From Saprospiraceae bacterium UBA2329 (lineage in GTDB: Bacteria; Bacteroidota; Bacteroidia; Chitinophagales; Saprospiraceae): 64,000 nucleotides of DNA. The notes below the pieces were generated by a model. The model was given only the letters and a program-made list of their open reading frames with translations, was not told the origin of the DNA and ran no database searches. A program made the position numbers and the translations under genes. The stretch spans positions 1 through 64,000 of the forward strand of contig DDUV01000026.1 in the NCBI GenBank assembly GCA_002344975.1, given 5' to 3'. Numbering within the stretch: the stretch's first letter is position 1; each line of letters opens with the position of its first letter. Positions 27,401 through 35,102 of the stretch are shown here, one piece after another.

Positions 27401-29640
27401 GCGGCAACGACACCACCTCCCAAACCATCACCATCGTGACGCCGCCCGCCGCCGGATTCAGCGCCGATGCGGGCACGGGCTGCGCGCCTGCCGAGGTCGT
27501 TTTTGAAAATCAGTCGAGCCAAAACGCAACGGCTTTCGCCTGGAGCTTCCCCGGTGGAACGCCTGCCGAATCATCGGAAGCCTCGCCCAATGTAAGCTAC
27601 CCGCAGCCCGGCACTTACACCGCCACGCTCATCGTGAGCAATGCCGCCGGCGCCGATACGATCAGTCAGACGGTGACTGTGGGAGGCTTGCCGATGGCCG
27701 GTTTGGGTATAAATTATATGGTGGGTGAAAATTCCGCCGCGTTCAGCAATCAGTCCACACAGGCCGACAGCGTGCGTTGGCAGGCCGCCGGGCAAACTTC
27801 CACCGCCGATAATGTGGTGTTTGAGTTTCCCGGAGACGGCATTTACACCGTCCAACTCATTGCTTTCAATCCTTGCGGCAACGACACCACCTCGCGAACC
27901 ATCACCATCGTGACGCCGCCCGCCGCCGGATTCAGCGCCGATGCGGGTACGGGCTGCGCGCCTGCGGAGGTCGTTTTTGAAAATCAGTCGAGCCAAAATG
28001 CAACGGCTTTCGCCTGGAGCTTCCCCGGTGGAACGCCCGCCGAATCCTCGGAAGCCTCGCCCAACGTGAGCTATCCGCAGCCCGGTACCTATACCGCCAC
28101 GCTCATCGTGAGCAATGCCGCCGGAGCCGATACCATCAGTCAGACGCTGACGGTGGGAGGCTTGCCGATGGCCGATTTTGGTATGAATTACATGATAGGT
28201 GAAAACTCCGCCGCGTTCAGCAATCAGTCCACACAGGCCGACAGCGTGCGTTGGCAGGCCGCTGGGCAAACCTCCACCGCCGATAGTGTGGTGTTTGAAT
28301 TTCCCGGAGACGGCATTTACACAGTCCAACTCATTGCTTTCAACCGCTGCGACAACGATACCAGCTCCCAAACCATCACCATCGTGACGCCGCCCGCCGC
28401 CGGATTCAGCGCCGATACGGGCACAGGCTGCGCGCCTGCCGAGGTCGTTTTTGAAAATCAGTCGAGCCAAAACGCAACGGCTTTCGCCTGGAGCTTCCCC
28501 GGTGGAACGCCCGCCGAATCATCGGAAGCCTCGCCCAACGTGAGCTATCCGCAGCCCGGTACCTATACCGCCACGCTCATCGTGAGCAATGCCGCCGGGG
28601 CCGATACCATCAGTCAGACGCTGACGGTGGGAGGTCTGCCTTTGGGTACCTTCAGCGCACAGGTCAACGGTCCGCAGGTTTCCGTGCAGGCCAATTCCTC
28701 CAACGCAACTGTCCTGAATTGGAATTTTGGCGACGGCAGCCAAAGCTCCGAACCGAACTCGACGCACACCTATTCTGCCGACGGGGACTACCTCATCACG
28801 CTGACGCTGAGCAATGCCTGCGGTGAAACCATCCTGACCGATCTGGTGACGATATTCACCGCACTTCCCGTAGCCGGGTTCAGCGCCGGCCAACGCGAGG
28901 GCTGCGCGCCCTTGGAGGTTTCGTTCAGCAATGAATCTTCTGCCAATGCGCAAAGCTTCCTGTGGCAATTCCCTGGCGCTCAGCCTGAAACCTCGTCGGA
29001 GATCAACCCAACGGTAAGTTACGCAGAGCCAGGTATTTATACTGTTTCGCTTACTGCTATCAACAGCAACGGAGGCTCAGCCATTACGCGTATGGATTAC
29101 ATCGTTGTTCGCGGGCTGCCGGTCGGCGGATTTACTTACGAGATTACCGGCTCGGAAGTGACCTTTCAAACCACTACGTCACAAGAACCCGGCGTCACTT
29201 ATCACTGGGATTTCGGCAACGGCCACACTTCTAATCTGGCATCGCCCACACACGATTTCGGCAGTCCGGGCGGAGAGTATTTGGTTACACTGGAACTCCG
29301 CAACGAATGTGGCAGCACCATAACAGCCGAAACCTTGCTCATCATCGTCAGCCGCACAGGCGAGGCAATTTCCGGAAACGGATGGAGCGTTTTTCCCAAT
29401 CCCGCATCGGGGCAGGTGGTGGTTGCCAAAGCTCAAAGCAGCATGGGGCAGCCTTTTGACTGGGTACTGCGCGATGTGTTGGGGCATACCCTCAAGCGCG
29501 TCAGGTTGGATACGGTCGGCGTCTCGGTCAGACAGGTCATTGATCTCGCCGGCCTGCCCTCCGGCATGTACATCTGGAGCATGGAGGGCGGCGGCACGGC
29601 AGGAATTTCCGGCACGGGCAAGTTAGTCGTGACGCAATAG
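24475..29640 (+). CDS. Secreted metzincin protease with multi-PKD stalk, T9SS cargo
   Basis: A 1721-residue protein. It has a signal peptide (about 1-19), a pro-region, and a metalloprotease domain with HELGHNFDADH (about 337-347) and Met-turn IMAPS (about 356). A PKD domain lies near 400-480, and a MAM/jelly-roll-like domain (YETFENPILYWDIV, about 485-665). About a dozen PKD domains follow (each with a WxFPGG or WNFGDG core and GTYTATLIV-like strands) to about residue 1635, then a T9SS sorting domain (VFPNPASGQVVV). Domain pairs of 158 residues are almost identical over residues about 885-1390. PKD domains act as spacers or bind polysaccharide or protein. A second M12-type protease lies immediately upstream, so the two may be paralogues with different reach from the surface. 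Confidence 0.88.
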   Translation: MKKQLWILLCLLPLALSAQKNIFQWQPARYDATETLAAELEHWEIFQINPLEMSRLARQYPQGADMSWQWPTGEVTFQLFADDIRASGYRSAELSAGGVRELPAGPNITYGGQVAGGGNMRLTLHDDFIFGYWEKDGQIWFVQPLRHFVPSAPEHHFVIYKTSDVKPVPNAHCGWTHAEQHRKQHAEDVQHAKMAGECYQVEIAIASDFLMFQFFGTVGAVQDFTIGVLNTVQTNYDNDFADEIRFLIVANMVSSCATCDPWTASTVSNELLVSFRAWGNGGGFGVNYDVASLWSDRDFNGNTIGLAWVGALCSGSRYNILERFTSNSAFLRNLQAHELGHNFDADHDATGSPTIMAPSVNGSNNWSALSVSVINNYITFIAGQGDCFSECGGSQPLAPTAQIQLPVTHVCPGSVVPLIDNSAGTPTSWNWGLSGATPPSSFLQSPTVTYDNPGTYPVVLTVSNAIGSDTQFSNTDIVVDENGQKFLLYETFENPILYWDIVNPDNGITWDVREVGGSPYGNKAAYINSAGYSGSGQVDGMISPSFSLSGVSNPVLKIDYAYRRRTSSGSEQLRVKVSTNGGATFPNTIFTGQENGSGNFATGGVLGSAFTPASASDWCYTGNPGSATCIQLNLAQFIGSNDVRILIESVNAGNNNLYVDNVRVEVDCQAALPPVAAIGAQPVSGCAPLTVSFQDNSTGIVDSRAWSFPGGSPSTSSNPFPVVTYHQPGTYNVILEVFNGAGSSFLVQPDLIQVLSAPVTDFSFSANGNTIQFTNTSQGQGSVIWNFGDGQTSIQNNPAHTYAQPGTYTVRLTTANACGETVKERSITIAPPPVAAFSTMQQSGCAPALVQFSNTSTGNPTTYTWSFPGGTPATSTQPSPSVSYSQPGTYTATLIVSNAAGADTISQMLTVGGLPMAGFGINYMVGENSAAFSNQSTQADSVRWQAAGQTSTADNVVFEFPGDGIYTVQLIAFNPCGNDTTSQTITIVTPPAAGFSADAGTGCAPAEVVFENQSSQNATAFAWSFPGGTPAESSEASPNVSYPQPGTYTATLIVSNAAGADTISQTVTVGGLPMAGLGINYMVGENSAAFSNQSTQADSVRWQAAGQTSTADNVVFEFPGDGIYTVQLIAFNPCGNDTTSRTITIVTPPAAGFSADAGTGCAPAEVVFENQSSQNATAFAWSFPGGTPAESSEASPNVSYPQPGTYTATLIVSNAAGADTISQTLTVGGLPMADFGMNYMIGENSAAFSNQSTQADSVRWQAAGQTSTADSVVFEFPGDGIYTVQLIAFNRCDNDTSSQTITIVTPPAAGFSADTGTGCAPAEVVFENQSSQNATAFAWSFPGGTPAESSEASPNVSYPQPGTYTATLIVSNAAGADTISQTLTVGGLPLGTFSAQVNGPQVSVQANSSNATVLNWNFGDGSQSSEPNSTHTYSADGDYLITLTLSNACGETILTDLVTIFTALPVAGFSAGQREGCAPLEVSFSNESSANAQSFLWQFPGAQPETSSEINPTVSYAEPGIYTVSLTAINSNGGSAITRMDYIVVRGLPVGGFTYEITGSEVTFQTTTSQEPGVTYHWDFGNGHTSNLASPTHDFGSPGGEYLVTLELRNECGSTITAETLLIIVSRTGEAISGNGWSVFPNPASGQVVVAKAQSSMGQPFDWVLRDVLGHTLKRVRLDTVGVSVRQVIDLAGLPSGMYIWSMEGGGTAGISGTGKLVVTQ
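27120..28642 (+). repeat. Tandem 474-bp repeats inside the PKD-protease gene
   Basis: The segment beginning ggcttgccgatggccg recurs at 27213, 27687 and 28161, exactly 474 bases apart, with further partial copies on each side (VSNAAGADTISQ occurs four times). Each unit encodes two PKD domains (158 residues). Copies differ at only a few positions per hundred, so they are recent duplications or kept similar by gene conversion. An in-frame 474-bp change would lengthen or shorten the stalk without breaking the gene. Confidence 0.9.
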
Positions 29641-29694
29641 TTCCTCATATGGAGGCCATTGTAGGGGGAGGTTTAAAAAAAATCTGTTGAAGGC

Positions 29695-29724
29695 TTGCAA
29701 ATTTTGCAGATAAGCGTAATTTTG
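29695..29724 (+). promoter_or_regulatory. Promoter of rpmE2
   Basis: TTG (29695-29697), 19 bases, TAATTTTG (29717-29724): an exact Bacteroidota consensus promoter, 31 bases upstream of the rpmE2 start. Confidence 0.8.
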
Positions 29725-29755
29725 CACCCTGTTTTAAAAAAAGAAGAAAAGCGCC

Positions 29756-30022
29756 ATGAAAAAAGGTATCCATCCTGAATCTTACCGCACCGTTGTTTTT
29801 AAGGACTTCTCTTGTGATGAAGCCTGGTTGTCACGTTCTTGCGCTCCCACGAAGGAGAAAATTATGTGGGAAGACGGCAATGAATATCCGCTGATTAAGT
29901 TGGAAATTTCCAGCAACTCGCACCCGTTCTTTACCGGCAAAATGAAGTTTGTGGATACCGCCGGTCGTATTGACAAGTTCAACAAGAAGTTTGCCAATAC
30001 CCGCTTCAACAAGCCGAGCTGA
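29756..30022 (+). CDS. rpmE2: 50S ribosomal protein L31 type B
   Basis: An 88-residue protein matching the longer, type B form of L31: it begins MKKGIHPESYRTVVFKDFS, has the SSNSHPFFTGKMKFVDTAGRIDKF core and ends KKFANTRF. It lacks the CxxC zinc pair of type A L31; the two Cys present (C20, C29) are not spaced as a zinc site. Part of the large subunit, near the bridge to the small subunit. Expressed from its own consensus promoter; the GlmU-like gene starts 94 bases downstream in the same direction. Confidence 0.96.
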   Translation: MKKGIHPESYRTVVFKDFSCDEAWLSRSCAPTKEKIMWEDGNEYPLIKLEISSNSHPFFTGKMKFVDTAGRIDKFNKKFANTRFNKPS

Positions 30023-30116
30023 TTTTTTGGGGATACCTTTCGCCTCCCTAAGCTCCTGAACAACTGCCGGGCGCGCTTGCTTTACGACATCAATACCCCG
30101 ATGTATCAACCGGGAT

Positions 30117-31328
30117 ATGAATATTATACTGTTCGATAGTGAAGTCAGAGGTGAACTATTGCCGTTCACCTATTTGCGGCCCGTTTGCGAAATTCGCATC
30201 GGCATTTTGACTATTCGGGAAAAGTGGGAGCGAAGGATGAACGCCTCTGTTTCCTACATTACCCAAGACTACCTCGCCGGGAAATTCCCCATAGACTACG
30301 GTTCCGAAAATTACCTCATCAACGGCTCTGTGCTGCCCTCCGACCAATTGGTGCAACTGCTGCGCGAGATGGAATTCGGGCAGGCTTATCTGAAAGGAGA
30401 AGAACTGATTGCCGCCAAATTGGATGGCGATCAGATGGAACGCTTAGTTCACGATGAAGACTTCGGCGAACTGCGCGGCTCCGACGTGTTAGATACCCAG
30501 TTCCTGAAAATCAACCACTTGTGGGATATTTTCGCACTCAACGGGCAGGCGCTGAAGGAGGATTTTGACCTCATTACCCAGGGACGTACTTCGCAGCCGC
30601 TGAGCGACACCAACCGCGTGCTGGGGGCTGAAAATATTTTTGTGGAAGAGGGCGCGAGCGTAGAATTTGCCATCATCAATGCCACTACCGGCCCGGTGTA
30701 TATCGGCGCCGATGCCCTCATTATGGAGGGCTGTATGATTCGCGGCGGCTTGTCGGTAGGCGAGGGCGCGGTGATGAAAATGGGCGCTAAAATTTACGGT
30801 CCCACCACCATCGGTCCCGGCTGCAAGGTGGGCGGGGAGATCAACAACTCGGTATTTTTTGCCAATTCCAATAAATCGCACGACGGCTACATCGGCAATT
30901 CCGTCATCGGCGAATGGTGCAATCTGGGCGCCGATACCAACTGCTCTAACCTCAAAAACACTTACGAAGAGGTGCGCCTCTGGAACTACCCCAAAGAGCG
31001 CTTTTTGCCCACCGGACGGCAGTTTTGCGGCCTGTTCATGGGCGACTTCTCCCGCACGGGCATCAACGCCATGCTCAATACCGGCACTGTCATCGGCATT
31101 TCTGCCAATGTGTATGGCGACGGTTTTCCCCGCAATTTCATCCCGTCCTTTGCCTGGGGCGGCGCCTCCGGGTTCCAGACTTTCCGCATTGACAAAGCCT
31201 TCAACTCGGCCGAAAACATCATGAGCCGCCGCGAAATCCCCTTCGACGTGGGCGACCGCCTCATCATGCTGCGGGTGTACGAAGACTCGGCGCAATACCG
31301 GGTTTGGGAAAAAGAGCCGAGGCCGTAG
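30117..31328 (+). CDS. GlmU-like sugar-nucleotide transferase (alternative bacterial GlmU family)
   Basis: A 403-residue protein of the Bacteroidota family named alternative GlmU (TIGR03991). The N-terminal half (1-190) is a degenerate nucleotidyltransferase domain opening with FDSEVRGELLPFTYLRPVCEIRIGILTI and lacks the usual GxGTRM loop. The C-terminal half is a left-handed beta-helix of hexapeptide repeats (VYIGADALIMEGCMIRG, TTIGPGCKVGGEINNSV), with TNCSNLKNTYEEV and GDFSRTGINAMLNTGTVIG as the acyltransferase-type turns. Likely makes UDP-N-acetylglucosamine or another activated sugar for the cell wall; the exact substrate is not proven by sequence. Confidence 0.82.
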   Translation: MNIILFDSEVRGELLPFTYLRPVCEIRIGILTIREKWERRMNASVSYITQDYLAGKFPIDYGSENYLINGSVLPSDQLVQLLREMEFGQAYLKGEELIAAKLDGDQMERLVHDEDFGELRGSDVLDTQFLKINHLWDIFALNGQALKEDFDLITQGRTSQPLSDTNRVLGAENIFVEEGASVEFAIINATTGPVYIGADALIMEGCMIRGGLSVGEGAVMKMGAKIYGPTTIGPGCKVGGEINNSVFFANSNKSHDGYIGNSVIGEWCNLGADTNCSNLKNTYEEVRLWNYPKERFLPTGRQFCGLFMGDFSRTGINAMLNTGTVIGISANVYGDGFPRNFIPSFAWGGASGFQTFRIDKAFNSAENIMSRREIPFDVGDRLIMLRVYEDSAQYRVWEKEPRP

Positions 31329-31562
31329 GAGCCACTCGACCAAGCCCCCTTCCTCTGATTTACTTCTTACCGATTACGCACTTTGTAACGATGGGTACAG
31401 CCTGTTTATACCTGTCTGCGCTTTGTAGTGTGTGTTTTATGTTAAATTTTACCATTCTGTTCTTTTTATAAAATTTCTTTATCATATTTGCATAGTCGTA
31501 TAATAATGAATGGTTCCAAGAGTGAAACTCCGTATTTTCTTCACCTTTATAATCAATTTTTT

Positions 31563-31688
31563 ATGAGAACATTACTCCGTTTTATCATTCTTTTTCTACT
31601 TCAGGCCGTATGGCCGACCACTCAAGTAGGCTCCCAAACAATTGTTCGGGGGGGGGGCAGAAGTGGACAACAAAGTTTTGACTATTAA
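31563..31688 (+). other. Signal-peptide reading frame of the subtilase, out of frame with the protease
   Basis: ATG 31563 opens a typical signal peptide (MRTLLRFIILFLLQAV, then cleavage-region residues to VGSQ) that continues TIVRGGG and ends at TAA 31686-31688 in the present sequence. The protease frame runs in +1. With nine instead of ten G at 31648-31657, the signal peptide would join the protease as TIVRGG-AEVDNKVL. A T9SS cargo needs such a signal, so this is almost certainly its true N-terminus. Confidence 0.75.
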
Positions 31689-34600
31689 ATTCAAGTCAAA
31701 CGTAACTGACAAAGAGATTGCCTCTTTCGAGACTACGCACCGCCTCAAAATGCTCCGACGCGCCGCTACCGGATTTATTGACTACGAAATTGCTCCCGTA
31801 CAGGATATTGTGGTGCTACACGATGAATTAAAAGGAGTAGAAGTCATAGAAGCAATTCAGTTGAATTATTTAGGTAACTGGTATTTCCAGCCCAATGACC
31901 CATTAGTTTCCCTACAGTGGTATTTGGATAAGATTCAGGCTTTTGCTGCATGGGATAATTCCAGAGGAAGCCAGGAAATAGTTGTCGCTGTATTGGATAC
32001 TGGTATAGATTGGAGTCACCCTGATTTTGCCGGAGCTATTTACAGCAATAGTGCCGAAATTCCAGGCAACGGATTAGATGATGATGATAATGGCTTTGTG
32101 GACGATATACATGGTTGGAATTTTGAGAACAACAATAGTAATATCAACGACCTTTCAGGAACGCAATCTTTTCACGGTCATGGCACAAGGGTTTCGGGAA
32201 TTATCGGAGCACAGTTAAACAATTCTATCGGTATTGCGGGCATTGGAGGAGGCATTCGGATAATGCCGGTGAAAGTCGGAAGCGAAGGACCTTTGTCCAG
32301 TATAGTAGATGATGCCATTTTATACGCAGCACAGAACGGAGCGAAGATTATCAACATGTCTTTTGGATGGCAATCTGTTGTTGAAGATAACCCTGCGAAT
32401 GCCGCCATAGACGCCGCTATAACAATGGCTAAGGAGCAATATGGGTGTTTATTGATTGCAGCCTCTGGACATAGTAGTTCAAGTAATGTGCATTACCCGG
32501 CGAGACATGATCTTGTATTGTCTGTCGGGGGAAGCACTAAAGACGACCTTAGACCTACACAATCTGATTATGGGAATAAACTAAAAATTGCCGCACCTTA
32601 TGAGCAAATCATTTCAACCAATGTCGGCGGCGGCTATTCCCAACTTTTCTCGTATCAAGCTCAAGGCACCAGTCTATCCTGTGCCATAGTCAGTGGGGTT
32701 GCCGCACTGATTTTATCAAAGTACCCGTGTCTTACTCCAGATCAAGTGACAGCTTGTTTATTGCAAACGGCCGATAAAGTAGGTGGATATGATTATAATC
32801 GGAATGGAAGAGCCGGACATTCATGGGAAATGGGATATGGCCGGGTGAATGCCGAAGCCGCCATAAAGTATGTTGAAAACGGGCTTTTTGCCAATAGTTC
32901 TGATTATTCTACTGTGACGTACTTCACAAATGCAACTATTTCTGGTATAAGTCAGCCATCAGGGCATATTGTGATAAATCCAGGTGTGACGCTTACTATT
33001 ACAGGAGAACTACGGATGATGACCAATGCTACCATCGTTGTAAAACGTGGAGCACGGCTCATTGTGGATGGAGGCAAAATAACGCGAAGGCTGTGCTTTT
33101 CCCGCTGGGCAGGAATTTTTGTGGAGGGAAATTCAAGCGTACTTCAACCGGTAAATCCGGCATCAAGCCTTTCGCCCAACGGACCGGGAGTAGTTTGGCT
33201 AAAGAACAATGCCCTTATTGAGTACGCCCATAATGCCATCACTACCACCCGAAGACACGAAGCATGGAACGCTGCATATTGGGGGGGCTTGGTAGTAGCT
33301 GAAAATGCCACATTCTACAATAACCGACGTTCTGTAGAATTCATGAAATACGATCATTCCAACAATAGCCGCTTCGTCAATTGTAACTTTATTGACGAGA
33401 CAGGCGAAGCTTTTGCAGGAGTTACTATTTGGGATACCGATAATATTCTTTTTGATGGCTGTAAGTTCAGTACGCGAAATAGTGGCGTATTGGCTTGGGA
33501 CGCAGGAGCAATTGTCCGAAACGGATGTCAATTCTTCAATATGAGAGTAGGCGTAGAATCGTACGCTACTTCGCCTGTGTCCAGCGGCTCATTTTTGAGA
33601 GTAGGAGACTCTGACGGATTACAAAATGTGTTTGTCAACAATATTGCGCATATAGAGTCTTACAGTTCAGTTCGCCCCAAAGGTATAGAGATCGTCAACA
33701 ACAGACTGCTTTCCGGGGGCTTACCGCCTATCGGGGTATTTATAGATGGCTCCAGTCGCTACACGATAGTCGGTAATTCATTAGAGGATGTAGATATTGG
33801 CATTCAGTTGATAAACACTTATGGTCATGATAATCATGTTGAGTGTAATGACTTCTCATTGGGTACATTCGGTGTCGTGATTGCCGGCGACAATAGCGGC
33901 CTGAATGTTCGTGAAAACAACTTTAGCACGTCCTTCGGTGATATCATTTTATGGGATGAAGGAAACGCATCTACGGGTATTTTTCCTTTTCAAGGTACGA
34001 TCGGAGACCCGGCACACAATTGCTTTTCATCCGACTTTGAACACATTTGGACGGTAGGCCCAACGATTCCATTTGTTTACTATGTACCGATAGGCCAGGA
34101 AAACACCTGCAAAATGCCTAGCCAGCAAAGTATACTAGGCACAAATAATTACCAGGTAGAGTTTATTGATGTTTTGATTCCGCATGATTGTCCGATCATT
34201 CCATTAGCGCCTCCACCTCATGAGGGGCCTTATACATACAGCCACTACCTGTCGGCTAAAAACGGCCTGGCTTATTTGGAGGGCATTATCGGAGCCGGCT
34301 CCAGCAATTTACAAACGCGCGCGGCTTGGGCAGAACAGTACAGACTGAAGCATAAAATCATAGACTGGTTTTTGTCGGACGCCATCGCAAGCGGTCAATT
34401 GGGTAATGCTTTGCAGGTTTTGAACAGCGAAAACACCCGTGAAGCCCAGCGCCTGATATACGGTTTGTACGTTCAGCAAAAGCAATATGCAGCGGCTGTC
34501 GTGGCATTGAATGCCATCCCTCAGAGCGACAAGTACGATGAGGAGTTTTACGCCGTGCAGCAAATCAATCTGGCCAGATTGCAGCATGAGGGGGAGTTTA

Positions 34601-35031
34601 CACTTTCTGCATTGCAGCGCGAAACGCTCAAAAACATCGCTTACAGCAAATCACCTGAACGCGGTCATGCCAGGGGGTTACTTTCTTTGTTGGAGGGCTA
34701 TTATTTTGAACCGGATACCTTTGCTATTCCGGCCTACCCTGCGGCCATGATTGCCATGCCCAATACGGCGCCTGCTCGCGACTTGCCGGATGCGCCTTTA
34801 CTCTTTCCCAATCCGGCACAAGACCGGCTATCGGTTCAAATTCCGAGTACATGGAAGGGCTCCGGGCGTATCATAGTCACCGATATGCCGGGGCGTACCA
34901 TCATGGAACGCCCATGGGGTGAAGGCCAGAATGTGGAACTAGACGTACACGCACTGCGCAGCGGCATTTATCTGTTGGTCTGTGAGCAAAACGGACAGGC
35001 CCTCTTCCACGGCAAAATCGTAAAGCAATAA
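31642..35031 (+). CDS. Subtilisin-like (S8) protease with beta-helix and T9SS domain, signal peptide out of frame
   Basis: An uninterrupted frame of 1129 codons, whose only nearby start is a TTG inside the signal-peptide segment. S8 catalytic domain (about 85-400): D119 in VLDTGIDWSHPDF, H180 in FHGHGTRVSGI, S344 in GTSLSCAIVSGVAAL. The oxyanion-hole position normally Asn in AAGN reads AASGH. A right-handed beta-helix of irregular repeats follows (about 430-850, NALIEYAHNAITT-type turns), then a helical region (about 900-1010) and a C-terminal T9SS domain (LFPNPAQDRLSVQIPS). The gene looks AT-richer than its neighbours. As sequenced it would lack a signal peptide; see the G10 tract. Confidence 0.85.
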   Translation: MFGGGAEVDNKVLTIKFKSNVTDKEIASFETTHRLKMLRRAATGFIDYEIAPVQDIVVLHDELKGVEVIEAIQLNYLGNWYFQPNDPLVSLQWYLDKIQAFAAWDNSRGSQEIVVAVLDTGIDWSHPDFAGAIYSNSAEIPGNGLDDDDNGFVDDIHGWNFENNNSNINDLSGTQSFHGHGTRVSGIIGAQLNNSIGIAGIGGGIRIMPVKVGSEGPLSSIVDDAILYAAQNGAKIINMSFGWQSVVEDNPANAAIDAAITMAKEQYGCLLIAASGHSSSSNVHYPARHDLVLSVGGSTKDDLRPTQSDYGNKLKIAAPYEQIISTNVGGGYSQLFSYQAQGTSLSCAIVSGVAALILSKYPCLTPDQVTACLLQTADKVGGYDYNRNGRAGHSWEMGYGRVNAEAAIKYVENGLFANSSDYSTVTYFTNATISGISQPSGHIVINPGVTLTITGELRMMTNATIVVKRGARLIVDGGKITRRLCFSRWAGIFVEGNSSVLQPVNPASSLSPNGPGVVWLKNNALIEYAHNAITTTRRHEAWNAAYWGGLVVAENATFYNNRRSVEFMKYDHSNNSRFVNCNFIDETGEAFAGVTIWDTDNILFDGCKFSTRNSGVLAWDAGAIVRNGCQFFNMRVGVESYATSPVSSGSFLRVGDSDGLQNVFVNNIAHIESYSSVRPKGIEIVNNRLLSGGLPPIGVFIDGSSRYTIVGNSLEDVDIGIQLINTYGHDNHVECNDFSLGTFGVVIAGDNSGLNVRENNFSTSFGDIILWDEGNASTGIFPFQGTIGDPAHNCFSSDFEHIWTVGPTIPFVYYVPIGQENTCKMPSQQSILGTNNYQVEFIDVLIPHDCPIIPLAPPPHEGPYTYSHYLSAKNGLAYLEGIIGAGSSNLQTRAAWAEQYRLKHKIIDWFLSDAIASGQLGNALQVLNSENTREAQRLIYGLYVQQKQYAAAVVALNAIPQSDKYDEEFYAVQQINLARLQHEGEFTLSALQRETLKNIAYSKSPERGHARGLLSLLEGYYFEPDTFAIPAYPAAMIAMPNTAPARDLPDAPLLFPNPAQDRLSVQIPSTWKGSGRIIVTDMPGRTIMERPWGEGQNVELDVHALRSGIYLLVCEQNGQALFHGKIVKQ
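31648..31657 (+). repeat. G10 homopolymer at the signal peptide/protease junction
   Basis: Ten consecutive G follow attgttc. The tract sits exactly where the signal-peptide frame must join the protease frame; one G fewer restores one continuous protein. Such tracts are known slippage sites for phase variation, but they are also prone to sequencing error. Confidence 0.9.
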
Positions 35032-35049
35032 CCTGCATTTCCTCACATC

Positions 35050-35085
35050 GGGAGCGGCGGTGGCTCGAAAGTCATGGCCGCTCCC
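35050..35085 (+). terminator. Hairpin between the subtilase and the next T9SS gene
   Basis: GGGAGCGGC (35050-35058) is exactly complementary to 35077-35085, with an 18-base loop, followed by a T-rich stretch (ttcattttt). It lies 18 bases after the subtilase stop and ends 17 bases before the next start. Confidence 0.6.
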
Positions 35086-35102
35086 TCACTTCATTTTTAC
35101 TA

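Noticed and set aside
26986..28470. Minus-strand frames opposite the PKD repeats
   Set aside because: Repeated sequences such as LIFKNDLGRRA arise from the 474-bp coding repeats read backwards.
27120..28642. CRISPR array
   Set aside because: The repeats are long, in frame and coding; there are no short repeats with unique spacers here or elsewhere in the window.
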